DNA of 64,000 nt from Bacillus sp. WMMC1349 (GCF_013155385.1 NZ_JABJUQ010000007.1:2152001-2216000); one strand, 5' to 3'; positions 35,717 through 47,074 are shown, numbered from the stretch's first letter. The notes: generated from the letters alone by a model not told the origin. Numbers and translations are program-made.

Positions 35717-36619
35717 ATGAGTCGACGAAAAGCGATGTTGATCTATAACGGCCATGCAGGACAGAAAAGTATTGATAAAACGCTTGGTATCACCGTTCCA
35801 ATCCTTTCTGAGGAAACCGATGAACTAATCGTAAAAGGTACAAAACAGCAACATGATGCTCTCCATTTTTGTCAAAACATAGACAACGAAATTAAAGAAT
35901 TGTTTATTTTAGGCGGGGATGGTACAGTTCACGAATGCATAAATGGCGTTAGCCAGCTTCAGTCCCCACCTACAATCGGTATTCTTCCCGGCGGAACATG
36001 CAATGATTTTTCAAGATCTCTTCACATTCCACAGGATATAACAAAGGCAACTAAAGCGCTTGTAAACGGAGATTCTATTCCTGTTGATATTCTGAAAACA
36101 GACGAGCACTATTGTTTAAACTTTTGGGGAGTAGGGTTCATCACCGAGGCTTCAAACCATATCAATCCAACAGAAAAAGCTTTTTTAGGAAGACTCAGTT
36201 ATTTCACAAGCGCATTGCGGATGATGACAAACCTTAAACCTTTCCCTGTTAAACTGACCATTGATGGAAAAACACTTACTGATCATGTCGTGCTGGTTTT
36301 GGTTTTAAATGGACAGTATATCGGAACAAACCGGCTGCCCCTTTCAAATTTAAGTATTTCTGACGGAAAAGCGGATGTACTAGTTTGCCGGAATCCAAAT
36401 CTAGCTGCATTAAAAGAGCTTCTCACATTAGAAGAACCTGAATGGGAAGCTTTCAAAGGGGAACTTTCGTATTATAGGGGAACAACGATGACGATTGAAA
36501 CGGCTGAAAAAATGGATGTCGATACCGATGGTGAAATCTATACACAGTCACCAACTTCTATCGAAGTGCTGAACAGGCACCTCAATATGCTTGTCCCATC
36601 TCATAGCGAAAACAGCTGA
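35717..36619 (+). CDS. bmrU: Diacylglycerol/lipid kinase BmrU
   Basis: Predicted lipid kinase of the DAGK catalytic family. The 300-residue protein has LFILGGDGTVHECINGV near residue 60 (nucleotide loop) and IGILPGGTCNDFSRSL near 92. The start at 35717 follows AAAGGAGGG and begins MSRRKAMLIYNGHAG, the family N-terminus; the longer frame adds 22 unlikely residues. In B. subtilis bmrU precedes the multidrug pump gene bmr and its regulator bmrR. Here both are missing, and a terminator follows. Confidence 0.9.
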   Translation: MSRRKAMLIYNGHAGQKSIDKTLGITVPILSEETDELIVKGTKQQHDALHFCQNIDNEIKELFILGGDGTVHECINGVSQLQSPPTIGILPGGTCNDFSRSLHIPQDITKATKALVNGDSIPVDILKTDEHYCLNFWGVGFITEASNHINPTEKAFLGRLSYFTSALRMMTNLKPFPVKLTIDGKTLTDHVVLVLVLNGQYIGTNRLPLSNLSISDGKADVLVCRNPNLAALKELLTLEEPEWEAFKGELSYYRGTTMTIETAEKMDVDTDGEIYTQSPTSIEVLNRHLNMLVPSHSENS

Positions 36620-36645
36620 CCTCACTTAAGATCAGCTGTTTTTTA
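36610..36645 (+). terminator. Terminator of bmrU (and bkdB)
   Basis: AACAGCTGA and TCAGCTGTT pair around about nine bases; T residues follow. The bkdB stop on the other strand lies 4 bases beyond, so it may serve both genes. Confidence 0.8.
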
Positions 36646-36648
36646 TCG

Positions 36649-37887
36649 TTAATAAACAGATGTATGTTCATCCATATGTTCTAAAATATGTTTGACACGA
36701 GTTAAGAACTTACCACAAATTAGACCGTCCAGAACGCGATGATCAATTGATACACATAAATTGACCATATCTCTGACAGCGATCATGCCATGTTCCATCA
36801 CAACAGGACGTTTAACAATTGATTCCACTTGCAAAATTGCCGCTTGCGGATAGTTGATGATCCCCATTGATTGAACAGAACCAAATGAACCGGTATTGTT
36901 TACAGTAAACGTTCCGTCCTCCATATCTTTACTCATCAGCTTTCCGCTTCTCACTTTATTTGCCAAATCAGTAATTTCTCTCGCAATACCTTTAATTGTC
37001 TTTTCATCAGCATACTTAATGACCGGCACGAACAAAGCGTCTTCTGTTGCAACTGCAATAGAAATATTAATGTCTTTTTTCTGAATGATTTTATCACCAG
37101 CCCACATGCTATTCATTTGCGGGAATTCTTTTAAAGCCTGCGCAACCGCTTTGATAAAAAACGCAAAAAAGGTTAAATTGAACCCTTCTTTCTTTTTAAA
37201 ATCAGCTTTTATTTTATTACGGTAGCTGACAAGATCGGTTACATCAACCTCCATCATCATCCAGGCATGAGGAATTTCATGCTTGCTTCTGACCATATTG
37301 GCAGCAATTGCACTGCGGACGCCAGTAACCGGGATTTCAATATCACCGACTGTTCCACGAGGCTTTGGTGTTTCTGCCTGTGGCTCCGGTTGTGGTTCAG
37401 CATGTTTCAGCTCTGCTTCATGTTCTTTAGAAACAGTGCCTGATGCAATGATTTGTTCAATATCTTTGCGAGTAATTCTCCCGCCGGCTCCAGTACCTTC
37501 CACATGTTCCAAATTAATCTGATGTTCCCCGGCAAGTCTCACAACAGCGGGCGAATAACGTTTTTTATTCGTTTGATCTGCCGGAAGTGGTGATTTTTCT
37601 GGTTCATTTATTTCTTCTTTCACTACCTTATTGTGCTTCTCTTTCTCAGCTGTTTCAAATGTGCATATCATTTCTCCGACTTCCAACGTTTCTCCTTCTT
37701 TTGCAATCAGTTTCGTAATTTGACCAGTAAAAGAAGAAGGTATCTCAGCATTCACTTTATCTGTCATCACTTCAGCGATCGGATCGTATTTATTGACATG
37801 ATCTCCGACATTGACAAGCCATTTACTGATTGTTCCCTCTGTGACACTCTCCCCAAGTTTCGGCATTGTCATCTGTTCCACTGCCAT
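36649..37887 (-). CDS. bkdB: Branched-chain keto acid dehydrogenase E2
   Basis: Dihydrolipoyl acyltransferase core of the complex that turns branched 2-oxo acids into acyl-CoA. The 412-residue protein has an N-terminal lipoyl domain (lysine in VMTDKVNAEIPS, residue 44), a linker rich in proline, a peripheral-subunit-binding domain (about 115-155, YSPAVVRLAGEHQINLEHVEGTGAGGRITRKDI region), and the catalytic domain with DHRVLDG near 388. Last gene of the bkd operon, 22 bases after bkdAB. Confidence 0.94.
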   Translation of the reverse strand: MAVEQMTMPKLGESVTEGTISKWLVNVGDHVNKYDPIAEVMTDKVNAEIPSSFTGQITKLIAKEGETLEVGEMICTFETAEKEKHNKVVKEEINEPEKSPLPADQTNKKRYSPAVVRLAGEHQINLEHVEGTGAGGRITRKDIEQIIASGTVSKEHEAELKHAEPQPEPQAETPKPRGTVGDIEIPVTGVRSAIAANMVRSKHEIPHAWMMMEVDVTDLVSYRNKIKADFKKKEGFNLTFFAFFIKAVAQALKEFPQMNSMWAGDKIIQKKDINISIAVATEDALFVPVIKYADEKTIKGIAREITDLANKVRSGKLMSKDMEDGTFTVNNTGSFGSVQSMGIINYPQAAILQVESIVKRPVVMEHGMIAVRDMVNLCVSIDHRVLDGLICGKFLTRVKHILEHMDEHTSVY

Positions 37888-37909
37888 TCAATCGTCCTCC
37901 TTCCGTCTA

Positions 37910-38893
37910 TTAAAACTCTGCTAGTTCTCTCATGGCCTTTTCTGTTTTATCTGGATTGATCAAGAAATATTTTTCCATTGTCGGTGCATAAGGCATTGCC
38001 GGAACATCCGGACCAGCCAACCGTTTAATTGGTGCATCCAAATCAAATAAGCAATGTTCAGCAATAATGGCAGCCACTTCACCCATGACACTGCCTTCTT
38101 TTGTATCTTCCGTCAACAGAAGTACTTTTCCTGTTTTCGCAGCGGCTTCAATGATCGCTTCTTGATCAAGCGGATATACTGTTCTCAAATCAAGAATGTG
38201 AGCCGAAATTCCATCTTTTGCGAGGCGTTCAGCAGCCTGAAGGGCAAAGTGGACACATAAACCATAAGTGATCACAGTGATGTCTTCACCTTCCCGCTTG
38301 ACATCTGCTTTTCCGATCGGGATCACATCATCATCTGTTGAAACTTCCCCTTTAATTAGACGATATGCTCTTTTATGTTCAAAAAAGAGCACTGGATCTT
38401 CATCACGAATTGCCGCTTTTAACAGCCCTTTTACATCGTTTGGTGTTGAAGGCATGACAATTTTCAAACCAGGCTGGTTAGCAAATATGGCCTCAACTGA
38501 TTGGGAATGGTACAATGCTCCGTGAATCCCACCGCCATATGGAGCCCTGATGACAACCGGACAAGTCCAGTCACTATTTGAGCGGTAGCGGATTTTTGCT
38601 GCTTCAGACACGATCTGGTTAACAGCCGGCATAATAAAATCAGCGAACTGAATTTCACAAACCGGTCTCATCCCATACATTGCAGCTCCAATACCAACAC
38701 CAGCAATCGCAGATTCAGCTAAAGGAGCATCCATCACTCTATCCGCTCCAAACTGTTCATAAAGACCGGTAGTCGCTTTAAATACCCCGCCTTTTTTTCC
38801 GACGTCTTCTCCAAGAATAAAGACACGGGAGTCTCTTTCCATCTCCTCTTTTAAAGCCAAAGTAACAGCATCTATATATGACATAACAGGCAT
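37910..38893 (-). CDS. bkdAB: Branched-chain keto acid dehydrogenase E1 beta
   Basis: Beta subunit of the thiamine diphosphate-dependent E1 enzyme. The 327-residue protein has the transketolase-type pyrimidine domain with FILGEDVGKKGGVFKAT near residue 25, RAPYGGGIHGALYHSQSVEA near 115 and EGSVMGEVAAIIAEH near 267. It lies 12 bases after bkdAA in the operon. Confidence 0.94.
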   Translation of the reverse strand: MPVMSYIDAVTLALKEEMERDSRVFILGEDVGKKGGVFKATTGLYEQFGADRVMDAPLAESAIAGVGIGAAMYGMRPVCEIQFADFIMPAVNQIVSEAAKIRYRSNSDWTCPVVIRAPYGGGIHGALYHSQSVEAIFANQPGLKIVMPSTPNDVKGLLKAAIRDEDPVLFFEHKRAYRLIKGEVSTDDDVIPIGKADVKREGEDITVITYGLCVHFALQAAERLAKDGISAHILDLRTVYPLDQEAIIEAAAKTGKVLLLTEDTKEGSVMGEVAAIIAEHCLFDLDAPIKRLAGPDVPAMPYAPTMEKYFLINPDKTEKAMRELAEF

Positions 38894-38905
38894 TGTTTTT
38901 CCCCC

Positions 38906-39898
38906 TTACTCTGCATAAACATGCCGCAATGCTTCTTCTGGTTCAGCGTAAGGTGCATGTTCAGCATATTCTGTTGCTTCATTGACGATTTTTGCAATCT
39001 CATCTAAGATCTCTTTTTCTCGGTTGTCATCAAGAAGTCCTACTTCTTTTACATACTCTGTGTATTTCACAAGCGGATCATTTTTTTTAGCCTCTGCTAC
39101 CTCTTCCTGACCTCTGTAGCTACGGTCATCATCATCACTTGAGTGAGGGGTTAACCGGTATGAAATGGTTTCAATCAATGTTGGTCCTTCACCTCTTCCA
39201 GCTCTTTCCCTGGCTTCTTTGACCACTTTATATACTTCAAGCGGATCATTACCGTCAACTGTCACACCTGGCATACCATAGCCAAGGGCACGATCGGAAA
39301 TATGTTCACATGCCACCTGTTGTTCATAAGGAACTGAAATGGCATATTTATTGTTCTCACACATGAAAATAACAGGAAGCTTATGGACGGCCGCAAAGTT
39401 TATACCTTCATGAAAATCCCCTTGATTTGAAGAACCTTCACCAAAAGTCACAAAGGTAGCCAACTGTTTGTTATCAAGCCTTCCTGCAAGCGCGATGCCG
39501 ACCGCGTGGGGAACTTGTGTTGTTACCGGGGAAGACCCTGTCACAATCCTGTTTTTCTTTTGACTAAAATGACTCGGCATTTGTTTGCCTCCTGAATTTG
39601 GGTCTTCGGCTTTAGCAAACGCAGAAAGCATTAAATCTTTTACCGTCATCCCAAAAGCTAGCACGATCCCCAAATCTCTGTAATATGGAAGGACATAGTC
39701 GTGTTCACGATCAAGCGCGAAGGCTGCACCAACCTGAGCCGCCTCCTGACCTTGACAGGAAATAACAAATGGAATTTTTCCAGAGCGATTTAACAACCAC
39801 ATTCGCTCATCAAGTTTTCTTGCTAAGAGCATGGTTTTCAATATATCAAGCGCTTGCTCATCTGTTAAGCCCACAGCCTCATGACGATTTTTGCTCAT
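38906..39898 (-). CDS. bkdAA: Branched-chain keto acid dehydrogenase E1 alpha
   Basis: Alpha subunit of E1. The 330-residue protein carries the thiamine diphosphate motif beginning GEGSSNQGDFHEGINFAAV near residue 155 and ending MCENNKYAIS near 180; TYRxxxHS is present as SYRLTPHSSDDDDRSYR near 265 with the regulated loop. ATG at 39898 has GGAGTGG upstream. It lies 15 bases after lpdV. Confidence 0.94.
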   Translation of the reverse strand: MSKNRHEAVGLTDEQALDILKTMLLARKLDERMWLLNRSGKIPFVISCQGQEAAQVGAAFALDREHDYVLPYYRDLGIVLAFGMTVKDLMLSAFAKAEDPNSGGKQMPSHFSQKKNRIVTGSSPVTTQVPHAVGIALAGRLDNKQLATFVTFGEGSSNQGDFHEGINFAAVHKLPVIFMCENNKYAISVPYEQQVACEHISDRALGYGMPGVTVDGNDPLEVYKVVKEARERAGRGEGPTLIETISYRLTPHSSDDDDRSYRGQEEVAEAKKNDPLVKYTEYVKEVGLLDDNREKEILDEIAKIVNEATEYAEHAPYAEPEEALRHVYAE

Positions 39899-39913
39899 TA
39901 TTTTCCACTCCTT

Positions 39914-41335
39914 TTAAAAATGAATCGCTTTTCCATCAGCGGCAAGCGCCGCTTCGCCGATCGCTTCAGAAAGTGTTGGGTGCGGATGGATCGTTTGGCC
40001 AACTTCCCACGGCGTTGCATCAAGCACCTTTGCCAACCCAGCTTCAGAAATCAACTCTGTCACATGAGGACCGATCATATGGATACCTAAAATATCATCT
40101 GAGTCCCGGTCAGCAACAATTTTAACGAAACCAGCCGTTTCACCATACACAAGCGCTTTTCCGATGGCCTGAAATGGAAACTTTCCAATTTTCACATTTC
40201 GTCCTGCCGACTTTGCCTCTGCTTCTGTTAAACCAACAGACGCCGCTTCAGGACTTGAGTAAATACATTTTGGAACAACAGTATCATCTAGAGGAAAAGG
40301 CTCTTGACCAGCAATATGTTCAACAGCAGTGATGCCTTCATGTGAAGCCATATGAGCCAGCTGCAAACCACCGATGACATCTCCAACCGCATAAATATGA
40401 GACTCTTTCGTCTGATACATATTGTTGGTTACGATATACCCATTTTCTATTTGAATATCAGTGTTTTCCAAACCGATCCCTTCTACATTTGCCTGTCTGC
40501 CGACGGAGATCAAGATTTTTTCAGCAGCAAACATCTCCTTTTCTCCGTCCTTTTCAGCTTGAATCCTAATTGTTTCTCCATTTTCAAGGCTGTCAGGCAT
40601 CACTTTCACACCTGTGACGATCCGAATCCCTCTCTTCACCAGTTGCGCTTGCATTTCTTTAGAAATATCGCGGTCTTCGGTCGGTAAAATGCTGTCCGCA
40701 TATTCAAGCACTGTCACCTCAACACCAAAGTCATGAAGCATTGAAGCCCACTCAATTCCGATGACACCACCACCAACGATTAGGATCGATGCCGGCAGAC
40801 TCTCTAGTTCAAGCGCTTCATCAGAGGAAAGAATATTTACCCCATCAGGCTCCAGTCCTGGAAGTGACCGCGGTCTTGATCCGGTAGCAATGATCACATT
40901 TTTCGGAACCAGCATTTCATTTTCATCGCCATTTGCCATTTCAACTGATACCGTTCCTGGAATGGGAGAAAAAATTGACGGTCCGAGAATTCGCCCAATC
41001 CCTTCATAAACATCAATTTTACCTTTTTTCATTAATTGTTTAACACCGCGATAAAGCTGATCAACAATCTTTTGTTTTCTGTTTTGCACTTGAGAAAATT
41101 GCAGCTCAGCTCCAGAGATGTTTACCCCGTATTCAGCTGCCTTTTTTGTCATTCGAAAAACTTCAGCGCTCCTCAGAAGCGCTTTAGATGGAATACACCC
41201 TTTATGAAGACATGTGCCACCAAGCTTTCGTTTTTCAACAACAGCCGTTTTTAATCCAAGTTGCGAAGCTCTTATCGCTGCCACATATCCACCGGTTCCT
41301 CCTCCAAGAATGACGAGATCATACTCGGTAGCCAT
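39914..41335 (-). CDS. lpdV: Dihydrolipoamide dehydrogenase E3 (LpdV)
   Basis: Reoxidises the lipoyl group of E2 with NAD. The 473-residue flavoprotein has the FAD motif [20 protein letters not shown], the redox pair [13 protein letters not shown] near residue 40, the NAD motif [16 protein letters not shown] near 185 and the C-terminal HPHPTLSE near 449 with the active histidine. It overlaps the buk stop region by 17 bases, so translation is coupled. Confidence 0.95.
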   Translation of the reverse strand: MATEYDLVILGGGTGGYVAAIRASQLGLKTAVVEKRKLGGTCLHKGCIPSKALLRSAEVFRMTKKAAEYGVNISGAELQFSQVQNRKQKIVDQLYRGVKQLMKKGKIDVYEGIGRILGPSIFSPIPGTVSVEMANGDENEMLVPKNVIIATGSRPRSLPGLEPDGVNILSSDEALELESLPASILIVGGGVIGIEWASMLHDFGVEVTVLEYADSILPTEDRDISKEMQAQLVKRGIRIVTGVKVMPDSLENGETIRIQAEKDGEKEMFAAEKILISVGRQANVEGIGLENTDIQIENGYIVTNNMYQTKESHIYAVGDVIGGLQLAHMASHEGITAVEHIAGQEPFPLDDTVVPKCIYSSPEAASVGLTEAEAKSAGRNVKIGKFPFQAIGKALVYGETAGFVKIVADRDSDDILGIHMIGPHVTELISEAGLAKVLDATPWEVGQTIHPHPTLSEAIGEAALAADGKAIHF

Positions 41336-42431
41336 CTGTTTCCCTCCTTTGGTTCGGATACTGTTTTGCCTCTTCCTCGTTGTTTAATACACGATAAGCC
41401 CCCTCTGCCAAGGCTTGAAGTTCGTTTTCACCAGGATATACAAAGACATCCGAAATCCAATCAATATATTTTTTGATTGAAGCAATAAACATTTTGCCGT
41501 AAGCAAGTCCGCCAGTCAGTATGATGACATCAACTTCACCTCTTAAAACAGTACTGGCAGCCCCGATTTCCTTGGCAATCTGATAAGCCATCGCCTCATA
41601 AATAAGCTCTGCGGTTTGATCGCCTTCCTTAATCATTGTTTCAACCTTTACAGCATCTTTTGTCCCGAGATAGCCATATAGGCCACCGCCGCCAATTAGC
41701 ATTTTCATCAGTTCTTCACGCGTATAGTCGCCTGAAAAACATAAATCAATCAGGTCACCAGCCGGAATAGTACCGGCACGCTCAGGACCGAGCGGGCCTT
41801 CGCCATGGAGACCATTATTGACATCGATGACACGACCATTGCAATGGACACCGATTGTAATACCGCCTCCCATATGAGTGATGATCATTTTCATATCCTC
41901 ATAGCGTCTACCAAACTGCAAAGCCACTTTTCTGGCCACCGCTTTTTGATTGAGAGCATGGAAAATGCTTCTTCTCTCAATTTTTGGAGTGCCGGAAATT
42001 TTTGCAACTGGAGACATTTCGTCAACAACAACAGGGTCAACGATAAAGGCTGGGATATTTAAACCATCAGCAATTTCTTTAGCGATGATTCCACCAAGAT
42101 TTGAAGCGTGCTGTCCAGCATAGCCGTTTTTTAAGTCCTCAACCATTTGATCATTTACTTTATATGTGCCGCCTTCAATCGGGCGAAGCAAACCCCCTCT
42201 GCCACAGACGGCATTCAGCTTCGAAATGTTAATCCCTTGTTCATGTAATGTCTCTAAAACAGCCTGTTTTCTAAAAGCATATTGATCAATAATCGTTTCA
42301 AATTGTTGGAGCTTCGCCTCGTCATGGCGAATAGATTTTTCAAAAATTGAACGGTCATCATGAAAAACGCCGATCTTTGTAGATGTTGATCCCGGATTTA
42401 TGACGAGAATACGTTTTTCCTGTAGCTGCAT
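41319..42431 (-). CDS. buk: Butyrate/branched-chain fatty acid kinase
   Basis: Converts acyl phosphate and ADP to the free acid and ATP. The 370-residue acetate kinase-like protein has [15 protein letters not shown] at its start, the catalytic [10 protein letters not shown] near 205 and [13 protein letters not shown] near 320. With Ptb it turns branched acyl-CoA into branched acid, gaining ATP. ATG at 42431 with GGAGGTTT; overlaps lpdV by 17 bases. Confidence 0.94.
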   Translation of the reverse strand: MQLQEKRILVINPGSTSTKIGVFHDDRSIFEKSIRHDEAKLQQFETIIDQYAFRKQAVLETLHEQGINISKLNAVCGRGGLLRPIEGGTYKVNDQMVEDLKNGYAGQHASNLGGIIAKEIADGLNIPAFIVDPVVVDEMSPVAKISGTPKIERRSIFHALNQKAVARKVALQFGRRYEDMKMIITHMGGGITIGVHCNGRVIDVNNGLHGEGPLGPERAGTIPAGDLIDLCFSGDYTREELMKMLIGGGGLYGYLGTKDAVKVETMIKEGDQTAELIYEAMAYQIAKEIGAASTVLRGEVDVIILTGGLAYGKMFIASIKKYIDWISDVFVYPGENELQALAEGAYRVLNNEEEAKQYPNQRRETDGYRV

Positions 42432-42461
42432 TTATTTAAAACCTCCTGTATGGGGGACATT

Positions 42462-43556
42462 TTAACGTCTGCTTAAAATGTGATGCCCGTTTTGTAAAAA
42501 TTGGCTTCTTGACTGACGCATGCGCTCGATCCGCTCTTCAGCAAGGCGATCTGCTGCTAAATATGTCGGAATACCATCACGTTTTGATATTTCAAGGACA
42601 CGCTCTATATTTCCATAAATTCCTTCGACCTTTTTCAAAGCTCGTTCAGCATTATAGCCATACAGTTCATCTGCTACATTAATGACACCACCAGCATTAA
42701 TCACATAATCTGGTGCATAGACAATCCCCATCTCGTGAATCTGATCCCCATGTCTTGTTTCTTTAAGCTGATTGTTAGCAGCTCCGGCAATTACTTTGGC
42801 TTTCAGCTTAGATATTGTCTCATCATTAATCGTTGCACCAAGTGCACATGGTGCATATATATCACAATCTTGCGAATAAATATCATCAGGGTCGACAGCC
42901 CTAGCACCAAATTCGGCAACAACTCGCTCAACCGCTTCTTTGTTGATATCTGTCACAATTAAGTTTGCACCTTCTTTGTAAAGATGACTACAAAGATGAT
43001 AAGCAACATTACCGACACCTTGGACGGCAACCGTTTTTCCAGCAAGAGAATCCGTACCAAAAGCCTCTTTTGCGGCTGCTTTCATTCCTTTGTATACACC
43101 GTAAGCAGTAACAGGCGAAGGATTTCCTGATGAACCGAATGCAGGAGAAATACCAGTGACAAAGTCTGTTTCATCATGAATAATATCCATATCTTCAACA
43201 GTTGTGCCAACATCCTCTGCCGTAATGTATCTTCCATTTAGACCTTGAATATAACGGCCGAAGGCACGGAACATTTCCTCATTTTTATCTTTGCGCGGAT
43301 CACCGATGATGACGGTTTTACCTCCACCAAGATTTAATCCTGCCGCCGCATTTTTATAGGTCATTCCCCGAGCCAAACGCAAGGCATCTTCAATAGCCGC
43401 ATCTTCATTTTCATACGTCCACATTCTTGTACCACCTAAAGCAGGACCAAGTGTTGTATCGTGGATGACAATGATCGCTTTTAAACCAGAAAGTTTATCT
43501 TGACAAAATACCATTTGTTCATAGTCATATCGTTCCATATACTGAAATAATTCCAT
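42462..43556 (-). CDS. bcd: Leucine (branched-chain amino acid) dehydrogenase
   Basis: Deaminates leucine, valine and isoleucine to 2-oxo acids, the E1 substrates. The 364-residue protein has [11 protein letters not shown] near residue 40, the catalytic lysine in [17 protein letters not shown] near 68-85, and the NAD motif [13 protein letters not shown] near 180. ATG at 43556, two bases after ptb. Confidence 0.95.
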   Translation of the reverse strand: MELFQYMERYDYEQMVFCQDKLSGLKAIIVIHDTTLGPALGGTRMWTYENEDAAIEDALRLARGMTYKNAAAGLNLGGGKTVIIGDPRKDKNEEMFRAFGRYIQGLNGRYITAEDVGTTVEDMDIIHDETDFVTGISPAFGSSGNPSPVTAYGVYKGMKAAAKEAFGTDSLAGKTVAVQGVGNVAYHLCSHLYKEGANLIVTDINKEAVERVVAEFGARAVDPDDIYSQDCDIYAPCALGATINDETISKLKAKVIAGAANNQLKETRHGDQIHEMGIVYAPDYVINAGGVINVADELYGYNAERALKKVEGIYGNIERVLEISKRDGIPTYLAADRLAEERIERMRQSRSQFLQNGHHILSRR

Positions 43557-43558
43557 TT

Positions 43559-44470
43559 TTATTCCTCCTCGTGTTGACTTTCAGACGTACATAGTGCGAG
43601 AGCAATTGAATACAATTTGTTCTCAGCGGAATCAGCCCTGCTTGTTAAGGCGATTGGAGCTTTTGCTCCAACTAGAACAGCTCCTACCTTTGCATTTGCA
43701 AAATGAATTAAGGATTTATAAAGAAGATTGCCAGCTTCAATTGAAGGAACAAGTAAAATATCAGCTTGACCTGCTACAAGGCCGCTAATATTTTTATGAC
43801 GAGCGGCACTCTCTGAAACAGCATTATCCAGAGCCAAAGGACCATCGACAATACAATTTCGAATTTGTCCTCTGTGGTACATTTGTGTGAGAACAGCTCC
43901 ATTTAAAGTCGCTTCCATAGCTGGGTTTACCGTTTCAACAGCTGCAAGACAAGCGACTTTCGGCATCGAAACCCCGACTGCTCTTGCAACACGTACAGCA
44001 TTTTCTAAAATTTGTTTCTGTTCCTCTAGCTTTGGTTTAATGTTCATTGCGGCATCAGTGATATAGATCAACCTATCAAACCCGCTGATTTCAAATGCCG
44101 ATACATGCGATAGAACACCACGAGAACGCAAACCATATTCTTTGTTCAAAACAGCTTTCAACAGGATAGCTGTAGGAAGGTTCCCTTTCATCAAAACATC
44201 CGCATGACCATTCCTCACAGATTGAACCGCAATATTTGCAGATTCTTCGACTGTCTCCGAATGAATGATGTCCACATGGCGTTTGGGAAGATCGATCTCC
44301 AACATGATTTCCCTGATTTTCTCTCTGTTTCCGATTAATAAAAAACGGGCAAATTGTTGCTCGATTGCAAGTTTGACAGCCTGAAGTACTTCATCATCTT
44401 CTGCATGTGCAACAGCTACCGTTTTATTTTTCAACTCTGTTGCTTTGTGCAATAGTTGTGTCAGTTTCAT
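43559..44470 (-). CDS. ptb: Phosphate butyryltransferase
   Basis: Converts butyryl- or branched acyl-CoA and phosphate to acyl phosphate. The 303-residue protein has [16 protein letters not shown] near residue 21, [19 protein letters not shown] near 100 and [21 protein letters not shown] near 220, typical of phosphotransacylases. The start at 44470 follows AAAGGTGGG; the longer frame upstream crosses the sigma-54 promoter and is not expected. First gene of the bkd operon. Confidence 0.94.
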   Translation of the reverse strand: MKLTQLLHKATELKNKTVAVAHAEDDEVLQAVKLAIEQQFARFLLIGNREKIREIMLEIDLPKRHVDIIHSETVEESANIAVQSVRNGHADVLMKGNLPTAILLKAVLNKEYGLRSRGVLSHVSAFEISGFDRLIYITDAAMNIKPKLEEQKQILENAVRVARAVGVSMPKVACLAAVETVNPAMEATLNGAVLTQMYHRGQIRNCIVDGPLALDNAVSESAARHKNISGLVAGQADILLVPSIEAGNLLYKSLIHFANAKVGAVLVGAKAPIALTSRADSAENKLYSIALALCTSESQHEEE

Positions 44471-44514
44471 AGTACCCACCTTTCTCAGCAAACATCCGCT
44501 CCCATTTACTACAT

Positions 44515-44530
44515 TGCAAGTTTTGTGCCA
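44515..44530 (-). promoter_or_regulatory. Sigma-54 (SigL) promoter of the bkd operon
   Basis: TGGCAC (44530-44525), five bases, then TTGCA (44519-44515): the exact -24/-12 consensus. It lies 45 bases upstream of ptb and downstream of the bkdR gene. Confidence 0.92.
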
Positions 44531-44573
44531 CATTCATAAACCGACTAAAGTACTGTGAACCTGTTGAACACCC

Positions 44574-44610
44574 TGCATGATTTTGCATAAATACCTGCAT
44601 TTTATTGCAT
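44574..44610. promoter_or_regulatory. Phased TGCAT repeats, candidate BkdR activator sites
   Basis: TGCAT begins at 44574, 44584, 44596 and 44606, spaced 10, 12 and 10 bases, about one helical turn each, 44-80 bases upstream of the -24 element. The last copy reaches into the end of bkdR. This is a fitting position and phasing for an enhancer bound by BkdR. Confidence 0.5.
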
Positions 44611-46671
44611 GCCATCTTTTGCAAGATCGTATTTGTCAATCTTATAATAGAGATTACGGATGCTAACACCAAGTGCTTTGGCAGTTTTTGTTCTATTATA
44701 TTGATGTTTTTCAAGCGCCTCTTGAATCACATGAGCCTCAAACCGCTCAACAGCGTCTGACAGTTTTTCATTTTCGATTTCTGTTAAAAGCGGGTCTATC
44801 TTGAGTTTATTCTTCGGATGATCTATTTCAGGTAGATGTTCAAGATCGATCCACTCAAGTTGCGGCTTCAAAAAGATCATTGCTCGCTCAAGCACATTTT
44901 CAAGCTCCCTGACATTCCCCGGCCATTTGCGCATTGCCAGTGATTTAATCGCTTTTTTTGTCAATCCTTTTACATTCCGCCCATACTCTTGATTGATCTT
45001 TGCGAGTAAATGATGACTTAAGGAATCAATATCCTCTTTCCGCTGTCTAAGCGGCGGAATCGAAATCGGATATCGATTAATACGATAATACAAATCTTCG
45101 CGAAATCTGCCTTCAGCAAGTGCTTTTTCAATGTTGACATTCGTTGCCGCAATCACTCTTACATGAACGGATATCGGTTTTGTGCCTCCTACTCTGACAA
45201 TTTCTTTTTCTTGAAGAACGCGAAGCAATTTTGCTTGCGTATTATGTGAGAGTTCACCGATTTCATCCAAAAAGATACTCCCGTTATTCGCTTCTTCAAA
45301 AAGACCTTTTTTTCCACCGCGTTTCGCTCCAGAAAAAGCACCATCTTCATAGCCGAACAACTCTGATTCAAGTAAGGATTCAGAAATAGCCGCACAGTTT
45401 ACTCTGACAAACTTATTATACTTTCGGTCACTTTCGTTATGTATCGCATGAGCGAACAACTCTTTTCCTGTCCCCGATTCACCTCTTAACAAAATCGTCG
45501 CAGGGGTTTTCGCTCCTAATTTCGCCTGTTCCAATGCAACGAGCATTTGTTCACTTGAGCCGATAATATCAGCAAATGTATATTTTGCTTCAAGGGTGCG
45601 GATAATTTGACGGGCTCTATCCAACTCCTTTGTCAGTGATTGAATTTCAGAAACGTCGTGAATTAAACCGACACTCCCTTTTAAAATGCCATCAACAATA
45701 ATCGGCGCAACATTGACAATAACTTCTTTTTTATTCGGACCGACTTTCATTCTCACGCCTCTAACAGGCCGCCTTGTTTCCAGCACTTTTAAATGCATGC
45801 TTTCGCCTTCAGAAATATCAGTATTTGCCGGTTTTCCAATTACTTGATCTGTTGAGAGGCCGGTCATTTTCGTATATGCCCGATTGATCATCATTCCGAT
45901 TCCATTCTCGTCAACGACCGATATCGCTTCATCGGATGATTGAATAATCGCTTCAAGCATCGTTCTGACTTCTTTGAGATTCGTTACCTCTTCAGCCAGC
46001 TCAACAGCATCAGTGATATCTTTAAAAATACTGAGTGCCCCTAATAGTGTCCCGCCGTTATCGATAATCGGAATCCTCGTTGTCACAATCTGCCGATTTG
46101 GATGAAGAAATTGCTTTTGATGGTATTCCGGTTCTCTTGTGTTGAGTATCCGCGGAAGCTTTGTGGTGGGAATCACCTTTTCAATAGGCTGCCCAATCGC
46201 TTCATGTTGTTTTGTACCAGTCATGACTTCTGCCATTTTATTAAACAACATAATTTCTCCATTGATATTGATATAGATCATGCCATCATTCATGGAATTA
46301 AAGATTCTGTCATGTTTATATGTTTGTTCTTTTAAAATTTGAATGAGCTGCTGCTTCTCATTCATTAATTGAGACATGATATATGCAAGCGAACCAGGGA
46401 CCACAGTCGTTTTATTTTGTTTTTTACGGATGATTTGTTTCAATACATCCGGATCACCGGTTGTTTCAATGATAATATCGATTGGCTTTGTCATGTATGG
46501 TATCCAATCTAGCGCTGTCTCTATGTTGTTTTGCTGAGCGATAGCCAACCCCGGGGCTTTTGAGTTTTTATCGATGACTGCTTCAATATCCATCGTTTTG
46601 GTTTTCATCAGCAGATCTAAGAGAGCCGTTCCCCCTTTTCCAGCACCTATAATCAGTACTTTTTGTAACAT
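44602..46671 (-). CDS. bkdR: Sigma-54-dependent activator BkdR
   Basis: Activates the bkd operon with SigL. The 689-residue protein has an unusual N-terminal Rossmann-like domain ([17 protein letters not shown]), two PAS domains (about 120-230 and 235-345), the AAA+ domain with Walker [12 protein letters not shown] near 395, the sigma-contact loop [13 protein letters not shown] near 440 and Walker [12 protein letters not shown], and a Fis-type helix-turn-helix [20 protein letters not shown] at the end. The loop carries GAFSGA in place of the common GAFTGA. Its stop lies about 70 bases before the promoter it acts on. Confidence 0.95.
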   Translation of the reverse strand: MLQKVLIIGAGKGGTALLDLLMKTKTMDIEAVIDKNSKAPGLAIAQQNNIETALDWIPYMTKPIDIIIETTGDPDVLKQIIRKKQNKTTVVPGSLAYIMSQLMNEKQQLIQILKEQTYKHDRIFNSMNDGMIYININGEIMLFNKMAEVMTGTKQHEAIGQPIEKVIPTTKLPRILNTREPEYHQKQFLHPNRQIVTTRIPIIDNGGTLLGALSIFKDITDAVELAEEVTNLKEVRTMLEAIIQSSDEAISVVDENGIGMMINRAYTKMTGLSTDQVIGKPANTDISEGESMHLKVLETRRPVRGVRMKVGPNKKEVIVNVAPIIVDGILKGSVGLIHDVSEIQSLTKELDRARQIIRTLEAKYTFADIIGSSEQMLVALEQAKLGAKTPATILLRGESGTGKELFAHAIHNESDRKYNKFVRVNCAAISESLLESELFGYEDGAFSGAKRGGKKGLFEEANNGSIFLDEIGELSHNTQAKLLRVLQEKEIVRVGGTKPISVHVRVIAATNVNIEKALAEGRFREDLYYRINRYPISIPPLRQRKEDIDSLSHHLLAKINQEYGRNVKGLTKKAIKSLAMRKWPGNVRELENVLERAMIFLKPQLEWIDLEHLPEIDHPKNKLKIDPLLTEIENEKLSDAVERFEAHVIQEALEKHQYNRTKTAKALGVSIRNLYYKIDKYDLAKDGMQ

Positions 46672-46825
46672 TCATTTACCCCATTTCATGAAAAAATTTG
46701 CACACCATAACATTCCAGTTGCAATTATTTGCACAACACCTATTATGTTATCATGTTTTCCTTTCTTGACAAAGTATTTTTTCAAACAGACAATAAAGGT
46801 AAATGATTTGTAAGGGGATTCATAT

Positions 46826-47074
46826 ATGGGGAGACTAATCGCACTGCTTATTTTGCTCATTCCGGGAGCTTTGGCAGCCGCCGGCATTAAACTGATGCGA
46901 GATACTTTTTTCGGTATTTTAATCAATCCTTTTCAAATTTTATGGATTCAGGGTCTTACAGGAATGATCCTTTTTGGAGTCGGGCTTTATCTTTTAGGGG
47001 GCTTTATCCTATACAGGGACAAGAAACGAAATCTGGTCAGCACCCGATTCCGAAAAAATGAGGACGATCAATAA
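46826..47074 (+). CDS. yqzF: Small membrane protein YqzF (DUF2627)
   Basis: An 82-residue protein with two membrane helices (about 5-27 and 38-60) and a basic C-terminal tail, the shape and sequence style of YqzF/DUF2627. Function unknown. ATG at 46826 after AAGGGGATT. Divergent from bkdR with a shared intergenic region of about 150 bases; a terminator follows. Confidence 0.88.
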   Translation: MGRLIALLILLIPGALAAAGIKLMRDTFFGILINPFQILWIQGLTGMILFGVGLYLLGGFILYRDKKRNLVSTRFRKNEDDQ

